DNA of 64,000 bases from Enchytraeus crypticus (taxonomy: Eukaryota > Annelida > Clitellata > Enchytraeida > Enchytraeidae), in NCBI GenBank assembly GCA_905160935.1, contig CAJHZI010000741.1, positions 1,359,001-1,423,000 of the forward strand. The letters run 5' to 3'. The position numbers and the translations under genes are program-made. The first letter of the stretch is position 1. Every line of letters begins with the position of its first letter. Below the pieces are notes generated by a model. The model searched no databases. It saw nothing but the letters and a program-made list of their open reading frames with translations, and was not told the DNA's origin. Positions 1 to 11,800 of the stretch are shown here, piece by piece.

Positions 1-215
1 TTCACCCGGTAGGCGGGTTAGAGGGCACTCCTCAACGATATGTTTCATGTTTTGCGATTGGCCGCAGTCGCACAGCGGTGAATCACAAATTGCATCTACC
101 ATGACCCGTACGGAAACGATTCAAATGGCACCAACTGCCTCTGCAGAGATTCATTCCTGGTAGCGCTTGAGACGGATCCTGAATCATATGGTGGTTTCTA
201 ACATCAGCGACTGAC
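1..215 (-). mobile_element. Decayed C-terminal end of a non-LTR retrotransposon ORF
   Basis: On the minus strand about 110 bases translate to a cysteine/histidine motif, C-D-C-G followed by K-H-I and E-E-C-P, which is typical of the extreme C-terminus of LINE ORF2 proteins (CCHC-like, C-x-C-x7-H-x4-C). Just upstream, in another frame, is LNRFRTGHGRC, the segment that normally precedes it. A frameshift separates the two, so the copy is dead. It is cut by the window edge. Confidence 0.7.
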
Positions 216-1803
216 CACTCTAATCTCTACTGGGACAATAACACAAATTATTTCACAATAATGCGTGTTTACTTTACTTTTAATGTTAGGCTATAGTTTT
301 CCCAATAATAAGTTATAGCTGGGCATGAGGCATCATACATGAATAAGGACGAAGCATGAAAGCAGGCTCTGCTGTATATGGATTTGTCCCTTGAACCTGA
401 TACTCGACAAAACAAGAGAAAAAGAGAGATAGCCTAATATATCGATGCACCTATTTCGTTTATTTTGTCTTTAACTCACTTAATTTGCTATTTAATTCCA
501 TTCCGTAGTAAAAAACAATTCAGTTATGCAATTCCAATTCCATGGAATAAATCAACAATTACAATCTTGGAGATACACTGAACCAGTAATGGTCAGTAAC
601 TTAATGGATAAATGCTGAACTAAATACTTACATGCTTAAACGTGAATTTTGGTGTTTCGTACTTTCGTTATTTATAGAAATAGTAATGAACGATCTATGG
701 TTTTGATTAAAATCTTTTTCCGAGTTCTTGAACAAAATTTTAATGGTAAACAAGTGATATTGTTATATCGCTCATCGCTGATGGAAGGTTACGGAACTAA
801 AACAAAACTGCCATCCACGCCATCCAATGCTGCCATCCACGCCAACATCGAGCTCTATGAAGCTAACCCTCTATAAAATGAAAATCTCCATTAAGTGAAG
901 CAAAGTAATGTAAGATTGATATGTTATGTTATTGACTTTTTACGGCGATAATATACCGAACTAATAAATTTAGTATTGCACTATTATTAACGTAAGATTC
1001 ATTTCTATGAAAGTCCTTATTCTAGAAACATTTACTAATTTATTTATACCAGCGCAAGTAAGACTAGTGTTGCTGTTTACAATATTTCTAAATTCTTGCG
1101 CTCCTGGTCTACAAAAAACTAATTGGAAACTACTAATTGAGTGATTAGTACCAAAGTGCTCAATTTTGCCATCGACGACAGTAGCACTCTAATTCTGTTG
1201 TTGTTGTTGATTAACTGCTTTCAATGGTTTCTGCCAATGGCATTGACTTTCAAGTACCATATAACTTGATAATGCCACTGTCAGTAAAAAAAGCATGCTT
1301 TAAACTCGTAAAGCATGTTAGCTACATATTTGGAAATTAATTTAGAGCGACCGTAAGTTAATGAGGTAATTACAAAGAATTATAACTAGTAAATATTACC
1401 TGGTGAATTTTGAATAATCACTAAGTAACTAGATACAAATTTAATAATTATGTAATTTGCTAAATCTTACTCCTATATAAACAATAAATTATAACTAGAT
1501 ACATTTTGATAATAACTTGTCGCTACCGATGTTTATCGATGCTTTGCAGATATAGTTGTTTAGTGTGTTAAAGAAATTTCTGAAGTAACCTTCTGGGACT
1601 CTTTTAAAGGCGACATTGACCGTGTAATATTTGATTAATTAGTTAGAGTTATATTACTTCTTTCAATTGTATTTTAACTTTAGAAAGTCTAAGCAATGTC
1701 GTATATGAATACTGAATTATTTCATGTTTTTATGAAGGCAGTAATAAATGCGGTAAATGTAGTAGGCTAGTAGATAGTCTGAAATTTGTAACAAGCTCAA
1801 GCA
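216..1803. other. Non-coding stretch upstream of UQCC6
   Basis: AT-rich sequence without a convincing exon. Positions 335-440 match a dispersed repeat also seen near 18840-19000, 41705-41890 and 45715-45900. Positions 1145-1215 match the tail of another dispersed repeat (see 14925-15065). The 75-codon ORF at 649-876 has no recognisable homology and looks accidental. The promoter of UQCC6 should lie in the last few hundred bases, but no core motif could be assigned. Confidence 0.5.
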
Positions 1804-2274
1804 ATGCCTGCAGGGGTCTCGTGGTCAACCTATCTCAAGTTCATGACGGCAGCGATGTTCAGTATGATGCTCGGCTCCCAGGCTGTGCACGCCATCTACA
1901 GACCTTTAGATGTAAGTTATCACTAGATTGCTATAAATATTTAAACCTAATACTTCTATATCTGGATGCAAATGCCTTAAATGATGAAAATACCAACCAT
2001 GTGTTAAATTTGCACTTTTAATTGTTTGGCTCATTGTGAAAGCAATAAATTCTCGGGTCCAGTATCCATGCTTTGTTGAAAAGATAAACAAAATGTAATC
2101 AAAGTTTGCTTCATCTTACCTCATGTATAAAAAAATTATTAAACTTAGCATAAATGTTTTTTTAATATTTTGTTTTGGATGTTTTTGCAGGACATGGAAG
2201 TTTGGGTTGAAGCAGAAATGAAGAGACTAAAGGAAGCCTCAGCACAATCAGATTATAAACAGTCCTCTACATAG
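1804..2274 (+). CDS. UQCC6: UQCC6/BRAWNIN, complex III assembly micropeptide (2 exons)
   Basis: Exons 1804-1911 and 2191-2274 join in phase 0 (donor GTAAGT, acceptor TTTTTGCAG) to encode 63 residues ending at TAG. The N-terminus MPAGVSWSTYLKF matches the family signature MPAG-x-x-STYLK, followed by a single hydrophobic helix (about residues 9-30) and the conserved YRP (residues 32-34). A short charged, helical C-terminus follows. Known members are about 70-residue inner-mitochondrial-membrane peptides needed for ubiquinol-cytochrome c reductase (complex III) assembly. The first in-frame ATG was chosen because the match begins there. After YRP the sequence diverges from the vertebrate tail, which is usual for the family. 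The gene is easily missed because neither exon exceeds 36 codons. It lies tail-to-tail with COPG. Confidence 0.88.
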
Positions 2275-2327
2275 TAAACAATCAATGAACAGTTGAACGC
2301 GGGATGAATGAATGAAAGAGTGAATCC

Positions 2328-2333
2328 AATAAA
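2328..2333 (+). other. Polyadenylation signal of UQCC6
   Basis: AATAAA lies 54 bases after the UQCC6 stop codon, a normal spacing for a compact 3' UTR. No other canonical signal lies between the stop and this site. Confidence 0.6.
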
Positions 2334-4034
2334 AATGAAAGTAGGGAAAATTTGAATTAGCCGAAGAAGGTAATATAGTGTTAATTTAATGAAGAAGCCT
2401 TATGATAATTCTAATCTTGGTAATTAATTAATTATTGTATGTTTGTTATTCTAAGCTACACTAGTTGAACATAAACCCAGTTGAACATAAACACTGAGAC
2501 TGATGGACTTTTTGTAATTCCAATCTCTGCAGTTAAATATTGTATGTTTATTATTCTAAGCTAAGTAAGCCGGAACAATATAGAATAAGACAGATGTTTT
2601 GATCTGTAAGTTTCCTTCAAATTGCACTATCTGTTGTGCCCCTTTGGCGAAATAGTCAATAATATTTATAATACCAACAAAACGGTAGAGATGATCTAAC
2701 ATTCTTCTTTAACTATTCAGACCAAAAAAACCATTTTCTAACAACTGAGTTGCTAAATTTCAACGTGTAAGAAGTTTTCCACTATCACACAACTACTGTA
2801 CAATAACTGCTTATCCATGTATTATACTGTTCCTCAGTTAACCAAGCATTAGAACATAAACTTCTTCAAGCAAAATGGTCAATTATATATCAGTTGCTCT
2901 CTATATACATTATATAGAATGAAATTTCAAATAAATATACCTTATGAACAGTGGCATCTTGCATCCATTACACATTTCAATCAATTATTTATTATTATTA
3001 CCTATGCAGTATTTATCTATTCTATTCCATATTTAATCAATGAGTTTAACAAAGCGCACAAAGGCTACCAGTCATTGAATTAGGAATCTGATATATTTTA
3101 AACACTTATTAATGCTTGCATACATTCTATGAAAGATTAGTGTCTTTTACAGTGTGTCCGTCAGTGGCGGATCCAAGGGGGGCCCGGGCCCCCCCTTATG
3201 GCCCGAAAAATGTTGATCGTTTCACTAGTTCTTAATTTTCACTTTAGCCACTGTAGGCTTATAAGAGGAAAGGATCGAGGGTGTAAGTCAAAAATGTGAA
3301 CTCTGTCCCGGAACAGTGGTGCAAGAGCTTTGACTGGGGGAGGGGTTTGAGCCCCCCACCCTACCACCAAAATTAGGTAGTTTTTGCAATTTGTCCAAAT
3401 CAGCTGAGTTTCTTCAGAGGTTAAAAATTTAACCTGCTTTTTTTCAAAACCAATGTAGGAATTTAGGCTTTGTACGTTTTCTCACTTTAGTACGTCTATG
3501 AGTGGGGTGGGATAAGATATGGGGATGCACTCACTCTATGGGTCGAGCGCAGTAGTGAAAAATGTTGAGCCCCCCCACAGCATTTTTCCTGATTGAGTCA
3601 CATGTCCCGAAGAAGGGGGGGGTAAGCAAAAATGTATACTCTCAAAAAAAAATTTCGCCCCCCCCTAAAAAATTTCTGGATCCGCCCCTGGTCTCCGTCA
3701 TAGCTTTGAGGTGATATTAAACACCCTCATATACAACAACCCTATGCCTCTATGCACAGTCATTATTTAATATGCATTGAATTAAAAAAATTATGATCTA
3801 AATGTTATACAGTTACTAATTTCTACTCTTACACGTTACACGATAACACGCACAATGAAATTCAACACCCACTGTCCTGATATCAGGAATAACGATGAAT
3901 ACATGTTCAACAGAGAACGTGTTTCTTTCGCCAACCACTGCCTTGATATCAGGAATGACGATGAATCCACATTCAACACAGCACGTATTTAACGTCCACT
4001 TTCACTTCACACACTGACATCAGTGACGACAGAC
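2334..4034. other. Tail-to-tail intergenic region and COPG 3' UTR
   Basis: AT-rich DNA between the converging UQCC6 and COPG genes, interrupted by a hAT-like element (3162-3690). Positions 3850-4020 hold a short direct duplication (CCTGATATCAGGAATAACG-like, repeated about 75 bases apart). The COPG polyadenylation site must lie here on the minus strand. A minus-strand AATAAA occurs near 2990, but no signal close to the stop is obvious. Confidence 0.45.
3162..3690. mobile_element. hAT-like non-autonomous transposon, copy 1
   Basis: A 529-bp element with short terminal inverted repeats (CAGTGGCGGATCCA and TGGATCCGCCCCTG), long G or C runs just inside both ends and no coding capacity. It is flanked by an 8-bp target duplication with one mismatch (GTGTCCGT at 3154-3161, GTCTCCGT at 3691-3698). 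Eight-base duplications are typical of the hAT superfamily. The interior matches the copy at 50225-50833 in opposite orientation. Confidence 0.7.
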
Positions 4035-7000
4035 CTAGCCGATAGCGCTGACGACGACCTGACTGACGCTGTCATCAGTGCTGCGCACGGTCATCTGCAT
4101 CGTCACGCCCTCAGTGCCCGGGGTGGGCGCCACGAGCTTGGCCCGCACCAGCACGTCGTGGCCCCCACGAAACACACCGGCAAAGTACACGGTGTGCGTG
4201 CTCTTACCCTCCGGCACTCGGTCCGATCTCTCGCACGGCTGCATGCCCAGGAACTGAGTGATGTTCTTGACGGCCTCTGATTTACAAATACATGCAATCA
4301 TCATCATCTTCCCTTGAATCCCAGTTTAACTAGGGTCGGGCTACGAATAGATTGTCTCAAATCCTCTCCGTCCTACACCATGTCATCAGTCAATCCCCTA
4401 CTTAAGCCTTTTCCATTCGTTTAAATTTTTGTATAAATTTCTGGAGCCTAAGCGCTCACCAACCGAATGCCCTTTCTGACGTTGGTATGAATATTAGTGC
4501 TTTAGTCGCCTTCTACGACACTTACAGTCACTGGTTGGTCAATTCATCAAACAACCCGGACACAACACGGGGAAAATACATGCAATCCATTATGTATATT
4601 GAGTGCTTCTCTAGTTTATATAGGGAAACTAACAGAGACATGCTGGACAGCGAGATATTTTAGGAAACAGAAAAACATTTCAGAAAGTATTTTAGTATAT
4701 GTCAAATGCATATACATAAATACTATTGCATTTGAACTCTTATACTGTTCAAATGCACACTCTGAACTTATAATGTGCGTTGTAATCACACATACATCGG
4801 AATCAGTCAGGTTCATACAAATATGCAGACAAAAATGTACAATATGAGTATACTCGTTCAACACAAAATTAATGGTAATAATTATAATAATTGTTATAAA
4901 ATTATAATTGTATTAATAAATAAATGTATACATGTAATAATAACAATGATGATAAAAATTATAATGATAGTAATTCTAATAGTAACAATAGTTATACGAA
5001 TATACACGAGCATGTAATATACACGAAATAAAAAAATAATAAAACGATTATTGCTATATATATTCAAAATAATACTAACTGAATTAGCTGAGACAGGCAA
5101 AGGTCTCGTGGTATATCGTCAGATGATGGCATATAACGTAACATTACAGAGACACGAAGCAATTACATGCTAGTTTAAGACTCACTAAACTCTTGACTAA
5201 TACAAATTAATATTAATAACACCTCATAGTTAATATAAAAACTGAAGATTACATTATACAACTACATTTACCAAAACGAACCAGTGAACAACCAGGCCTA
5301 TAACCATTTACAGGGTGAGTAAAAATAAAAGATAACACCTGCAAAAAGTTTGAATATCTCAGGCTATTGTTAATATTTTCAAAGTAAACTTTTACCAATT
5401 ACTAAAGCACTAATTGTTGATGAGGTGGCCAATTTTCATCCATTTTAATCTATGGATTGGCCAGATATACAAGTTTCAGCAGAGCAATCCCCCATTTTTT
5501 ACCTAACAATGGCGTTGCTACAACGGTAAGGGCAAATGGCACTTCATTGGCGAGAAGGAAAAGGTAAACCCTCAGTATTACGTCAATACTTTACTTTCCG
5601 AGCTGTTTGATGATTGCTATGCTCTTCTACCAAATGGTTTCATCTTTCAGTAGGATGATGCTTCGACTCGTGCATCTCGCCATGCCCATGAATGGATCAG
5701 CGAGAGAAATCCACATTTCATCATGAAGAGTGATTGGCCTCCTAACTCTCCCGATCAAAATCCTCTGGATTACCATGTCAGGGAAACCATGCTGCATCTC
5801 TATCAGAAGCACCAGTCGAAGCCTAATAACAAAGCAGAACTGCAGGAAGTGCTACCTACCATCAATTTGGGAGAGACTGCCCAAACTGGAATCAACAAGG
5901 CTGTCCTAGCGTTCCGAAAGCTGCTGCAGTCCTGAAAAGCAACTGGAGGAAAGCATATCGAATAGGCAGTAATGCTAGAAGATACAGATGGTTCTTTCTG
6001 AACCATCACAACGACCCTTTTCAGAGCTAAAGTATAAATTAAATTAAATTTTTAATTACAGTACGTTCAAAAATGGGGGGTTCTCTGCTGAAACTTTCAT
6101 AATTAGCCAATCTATGTACCAAAATTGATGAAAATTGGCCACCCCGTCAGAAATTAGTCCTTTAGTATTTGGTAAAAGTTTGATTTTAAAATATTAACAA
6201 TACCCTGAGATATTCAAACTTTTTGGAGGTGTTATCACTTTTTTTACTCACCCTGTATATGAAATTCCAAATCTATACTTTTATTAATATATATTCGAAC
6301 TTAAATTAAGAAAACGTAGTGTGTGACTAACCTTCAAGAGTTTTAGAAGCAGATAGAGCAAAGGTGTCCTCGACTTCGTTGCTCTCTCCTATTTCCTCCC
6401 AGAAAGCGGCAAAGTTTGGCTTCAGCACTTTCTGCATGTGATCTGCCACTGACACCTCCACATCCTCCAACTACACAACACAACCGTCGTAGTAATAATT
6501 AAAAAGGTTTAACGTTCGTTTCCTCATACAAGGATGATGTCTGGGACATCCCTAAATCACATGTCACTACAAATCGATTCATCTAAATGACCTGAAAAAA
6601 CGTTTTGAAGAGAAAGGAGATCCTAAACGATATCGGTCATATAAAATAATAATAAAGGTTTACCAATCGATCTGCAAAATAGATCAAAAGATGATCAGGA
6701 TAGATAGAGTATTGCCGATATTTACGAAGCTCGCCTTATACAGTGAATAACTTGCTACAGGATAGCATAAATTCAAAAAATCGTCAAATCAGCTTACTAT
6801 GTAAACAAAATTGCAATTTCAATTCTTAATCGTTGGTTTAACTAAACCGCGATGTAAACCCCCGAAAAGAGAGGTACAGACTTTAAACTACGGGCTTAGG
6901 CTTACGCAATACCAAACTGTGACTACTCCTTGGTTTAATCTACTGTTGAGGTTTTAACTACGGTTTATCTAATTAGTAAAAGCGGCCATTTATCAATGGC

Positions 7001-8766
7001 GGGAAGAGCTACGTCTGACGCCTGCCAGAGATAGTTGAACGAGAAGAACACGAGCGAAGATTTGTTGGCAAATAGTTCCAGATGGTTATTTCCAGATCAT
7101 AGCATTTACGAATAGCTATCTTAAACTAATCACAAACGACCTGAGATTAGACTAAACAAGAGCTGACGCCCCTGACACTCACCACATACTCGTCCTCATA
7201 CCCGTCGTCATCAGGTTCTCCTGTCGTAGGGTCGCAGTCCTTAACGATGAACTTCAGCGTGCACGTAAATGTTCCAGTAACTGTTACAATCGACATTTAA
7301 ATTATAATTACAATTTAAATCACAATTGACATACAGTCAAAAGCAAGACAAGTCTCTAATAAAATGACAGTCTGCTGTTTAAACTAATGCGACACATTTT
7401 AATGCAGGAGAGGTTGGTTGCCGAAATAAAGGTAGCAAAAGACGGTTGATATCAACATATGTTCACGCTTAGAGCTAATGGCCTAATGAACCCCATTTAG
7501 AGCTATTGACCAAATGAACCCCATTTAGAGCTACTAACCTAATGAACCCCATTTAGAGCTATTGGCCTAATGAACCCCATTTAGAGCTACTGACCTAATG
7601 AACCCCATTTAGAGCTATTGACCAAATGAACCACAATTAGAGCTACTAACCTAATGAACCCCATTTAGAGCTAATGGCCTAATGAACCCCATTTAGAGCT
7701 ATTGGCCCAATGAACTCATTACAATGCACTGACAGGTTATCACAACTGTAACAGGAAGACTTCCATAAGCTATCAAACACGTGACAGATTCAATTTAGTA
7801 GCTGGGGTTCTTTTGTTTGAGTATATTTAGTTTATACAACAAGTGATTCAAATTATTATTATTTTATTTTAATCGTATCAGTCAAATCCTCAATGTGATT
7901 ATAGGAAAAATAAAATAAAATAATAATAACAACAGTAATTCAATAAACAATAATAATAAACAGTAAAAATAATAGTTATTAATAATAATAATATAATAAT
8001 AGTATAATAATAACAACAATAATAATGGAACAATATTGCCATGTGGTTAGCAATAAGCTTTATTCACTGACAGATTCTATCACCTTACAACGACTGTTCG
8101 ACGGCTCTTTTCCTTCGTAGCACAAATTCTTTTTAAAATTAGATAACATTACCATATGCAAATCAAAATTCGTGACACTTCAAGGCCGGCCATCACTCAG
8201 ATTACACAGTCACCCGGTGTAGTTGACTTGCCGCCTAACACAACGCCACAAACGTGCAAGGGAGAACTAAAATAATCTACAGCTACATTAGACGCAGCAC
8301 GACTTGCTACTATCATGAGTCTTACAAAAGATCATCAGCACGTATGTAGCATCAGCACGTATGTAGCATCAGCACGTATGTAGCATCAGCACGTATGTAG
8401 TATCAGCACGTATGTAGCATCAGCACGTATGTAGCATCAGCACGTATGTAGCATCAGCACGTATGTAGCATCAGCACGTATGTAGCATCAGCACGTATGT
8501 AGCATCAGCACGTATGTAGCATCAGCAAGTATGTATCATTAGCACGTATGTAGCATCAGCAAGTATGTAGCATCAGCACGTATGTAGCATCAGCACGTAT
8601 GTAGCATCAGCACGTATGTAGCATCAGCACGTATGTAGCATCAGCATCAGCACGTATGTAGCATCAGCACGTATGTAGCATCAGCACGTATGTAGCATAG
8701 CATCAGCACGTATGTAGCATCAAAGCCTCCATGTAGACATGATGCGTACCAATGTCTCAAAGAGCA

Positions 8767-8806
<40 letters not shown>

Positions 8807-11800
8807 AGAGAAAGAAGGATCAGGAAGTAGCATACCATGCGTGGCGTCATCAGGAAGTCGCACAAGAGTGTATGCTGTGCCCGGCACACCGTACGTAAGC
8901 TTGGGGGCAGCCACCGTGCGTACTACCTCAAAGTCGTCGCTGTTCTCCATGTGCACCGTCACGTTCTCCAGCAACTGATCGTTCAGCGTGTTAGTGCAGT
9001 CGAACTACACACACAGAGAACAGGGACAAGATTGCAGAACAGAAAGAACAAGAACAAGATAGCAGAACAGAAAGAACATGAACACGATTGCAGAACAGAA
9101 AGAACATGAACAAGATTGCAGATCAGAAAGAACATGAACAGGATTGCAGAGCAGAAAGAACATGAACAAGATTACGGAACAGAAAGAACATGAACAACAT
9201 TGCAGAGTGACGCAGCGCAACACTGATAGAATGCATACGTAAAAGAAACTGGAATTCAAACGTACATTTGTGGGTTTAAGGGCAAAAACAACATAAATGC
9301 AATTTACAACTTTCAATTAATAATTTACAAATTGTATACAAACTGACAGAGCTTTCTTCTAATCATATTTCAGAAATTTAAGAAGGCATTACTTTGCTTA
9401 GCTTAATAAAGTAGTACATATGTTTATTTAGAAGTCTTCAAACAAAAACAAACAATTGTGAAAGCAGACAAATCAACAGTTCAAAGTGTGATCAACATTT
9501 GTAGCATCAAACAGAAAATACAATTTGCTCACTACGGCCATCAGAGAGGGCACTGTAGTACTCTATCGAGCTGACCACTGCAGTAAACAATGAAAAAAGG
9601 AGATAGAAGAAACAATAAGGTCGTTGCTTAAAAACCTATGACAACAGTAATAGTTACGTAGACTGATTTATGAAACTATAATAACGCCCGCACCTGGAAC
9701 ACAATATGATGGGCGAAAGTGTGTTTAACACATCTAACAACGTACTCCGTCTCAGACTCTGTCAGCTCTATAGGCAGACTGGAAGATTTGAACAGCGGTC
9801 CTATGTTAGCAAGCTTAGGTATGGCGGCCAGTTGTTCTAAATCAATATATCAATACATTAGGTAAGTAATCGATATATAATATGACAGAATAATCAATCA
9901 ATCAAATTGTGCATATCTTTTACATCAAACCTAACTTTCTTAACCTAAAAACACGTGACGTGACTAACTTTCATACTGATTTATGACTAGTAATGAATTT
10001 AGTAATAGCTACATATTTGTGCCTTAAAACTAACTCTTTCAAAGTGAATTAAGTGTGTAAAGAGAATAGCAATGAATATTTAAAGCTACGTTAAGAAGAA
10101 GCGCGTGCAAGTAGAATATCAACGTAAAGAGAAAAACTAAACTACAAACACAATTGGGTCTAATATGAATTCAAGGTTGCCATTTAATTTACCAATTATT
10201 TTACTAATATATACATTACAAACCACTTAAACTCCACTGGTATTAAACATAATAACCTTATAACCTTGGGGTTCAAATCCTGGGCTCGCCCGTCACTGAC
10301 ATAGCTTTCGAGTGAGGAAACTGACGTTAAAATTAGCTTTTTCTACATAAGATTACAATAGAGTTCTTATGATTAGCTACAGGACTAACCAGCATAGAGA
10401 TCCTGCTTTGTAGCAGCAGCTTTCTCTGTTGGCTTGGCTGATGGCACTTCGCCAACTCCTACACAATAAAATATGAGCTATTACAACATCTGCTGAAAGC
10501 AAGTACTGTAATATTAAGGCAAATAGAGAATCAACCATCACTCGGTAGATCTACCGTTGATACATGCTGTCGATACATCTGTTCTGATGGGTAGAGTTTC
10601 TAGCACCTAGGTCTAATAAGCGACTGGCCTCATGCTAATATGGACGTTGTTTTTTAAAGTACCGTAACGGTTGTTGAGCGACATTATTATCAAAATATGT
10701 TCTGCAAACGAGTTAATAAATAATAACGACACTATTAATAAATAATAAACACTAGACTCTTAATATCATATTACTAGACTCTTAATATCATATTATTCTG
10801 ACTATTATTCACAGTTAACTCCTAAAAACATAAAATCAAACAATTGTTAAACGCCATTCCTTCATCAAACACAATATAATCGGAACATAATAAGTAGAAC
10901 AACTGATTGGCCCGAACCAGTAGAACATCTAATTAATTATCACTAAGTAAGAGACTAACTAACTAGAACAAATTAACAAATCAGCTGACTAGCACTAATT
11001 AACAAATTAGCTAATTAGCACTAATTAACAAATTAACTACCTCGTAATAATTAACAGAGTAATTAATTAGCTGATTAGCAATATTTATAATTAATATACA
11101 GTAAAACCTTTCACAAGAACCACGTACCCTCTTGTGCCTAGCGTCCCCATTTTGAGGACGGCATTTTCATGACTCATAACTGTCAATTGTTGCAAATAGA
11201 ACGCAAATAAAAATTATTTCTCTCAACTATGGGTGATTTGAAACAAAGATACACACTGTGGCTATAAATGCTAATCTGGGCTCTAAAAGGTTAACAGATC
11301 AGCTGACTGTCACTAATTAACAAAGCCGATAACTGGCACTAATTAATAGAGTAGCTGATAATTACCTGCAGGCCTACCCTGTTCTGTGATTGGCTGAGCA
11401 GCAAGAGGAACAGACTTGAGGTCAAATGGAGTCTCACTGGGCTCCATAGTGTACTGCTTGAGCGCCATCTCTAGTCCTAGAATAGATACCTGTAGTCCTG
11501 CAGTACAACAATACATAGTGTACTGCTTGAGCGCCATCTCTAGTCCTAGAATAGATACCTGCAGTCCTGTAGTACAACAATAATTTCATATCCAAGCAAG
11601 ACCAATATGGCCAGAATATTACTCTTACAACAACAGAAACCACAATAAAAGACTTCAACTATAACAACTACAATCAATGTATCAGCTGATGTACCTTCAA
11701 ATTCCTCAACCGAATGCGAATTCGGGGATGTCATAACATCGCACTAAACTACAACAACACGAGCAACAGCGAGCAATATAAATACCGTTGATGATGTAGG

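Noticed and set aside
8333..8722. Regular 17-bp repeats considered as a CRISPR-like array
   Set aside because: Units are contiguous with no unique spacers and lie in an animal intron: a minisatellite.
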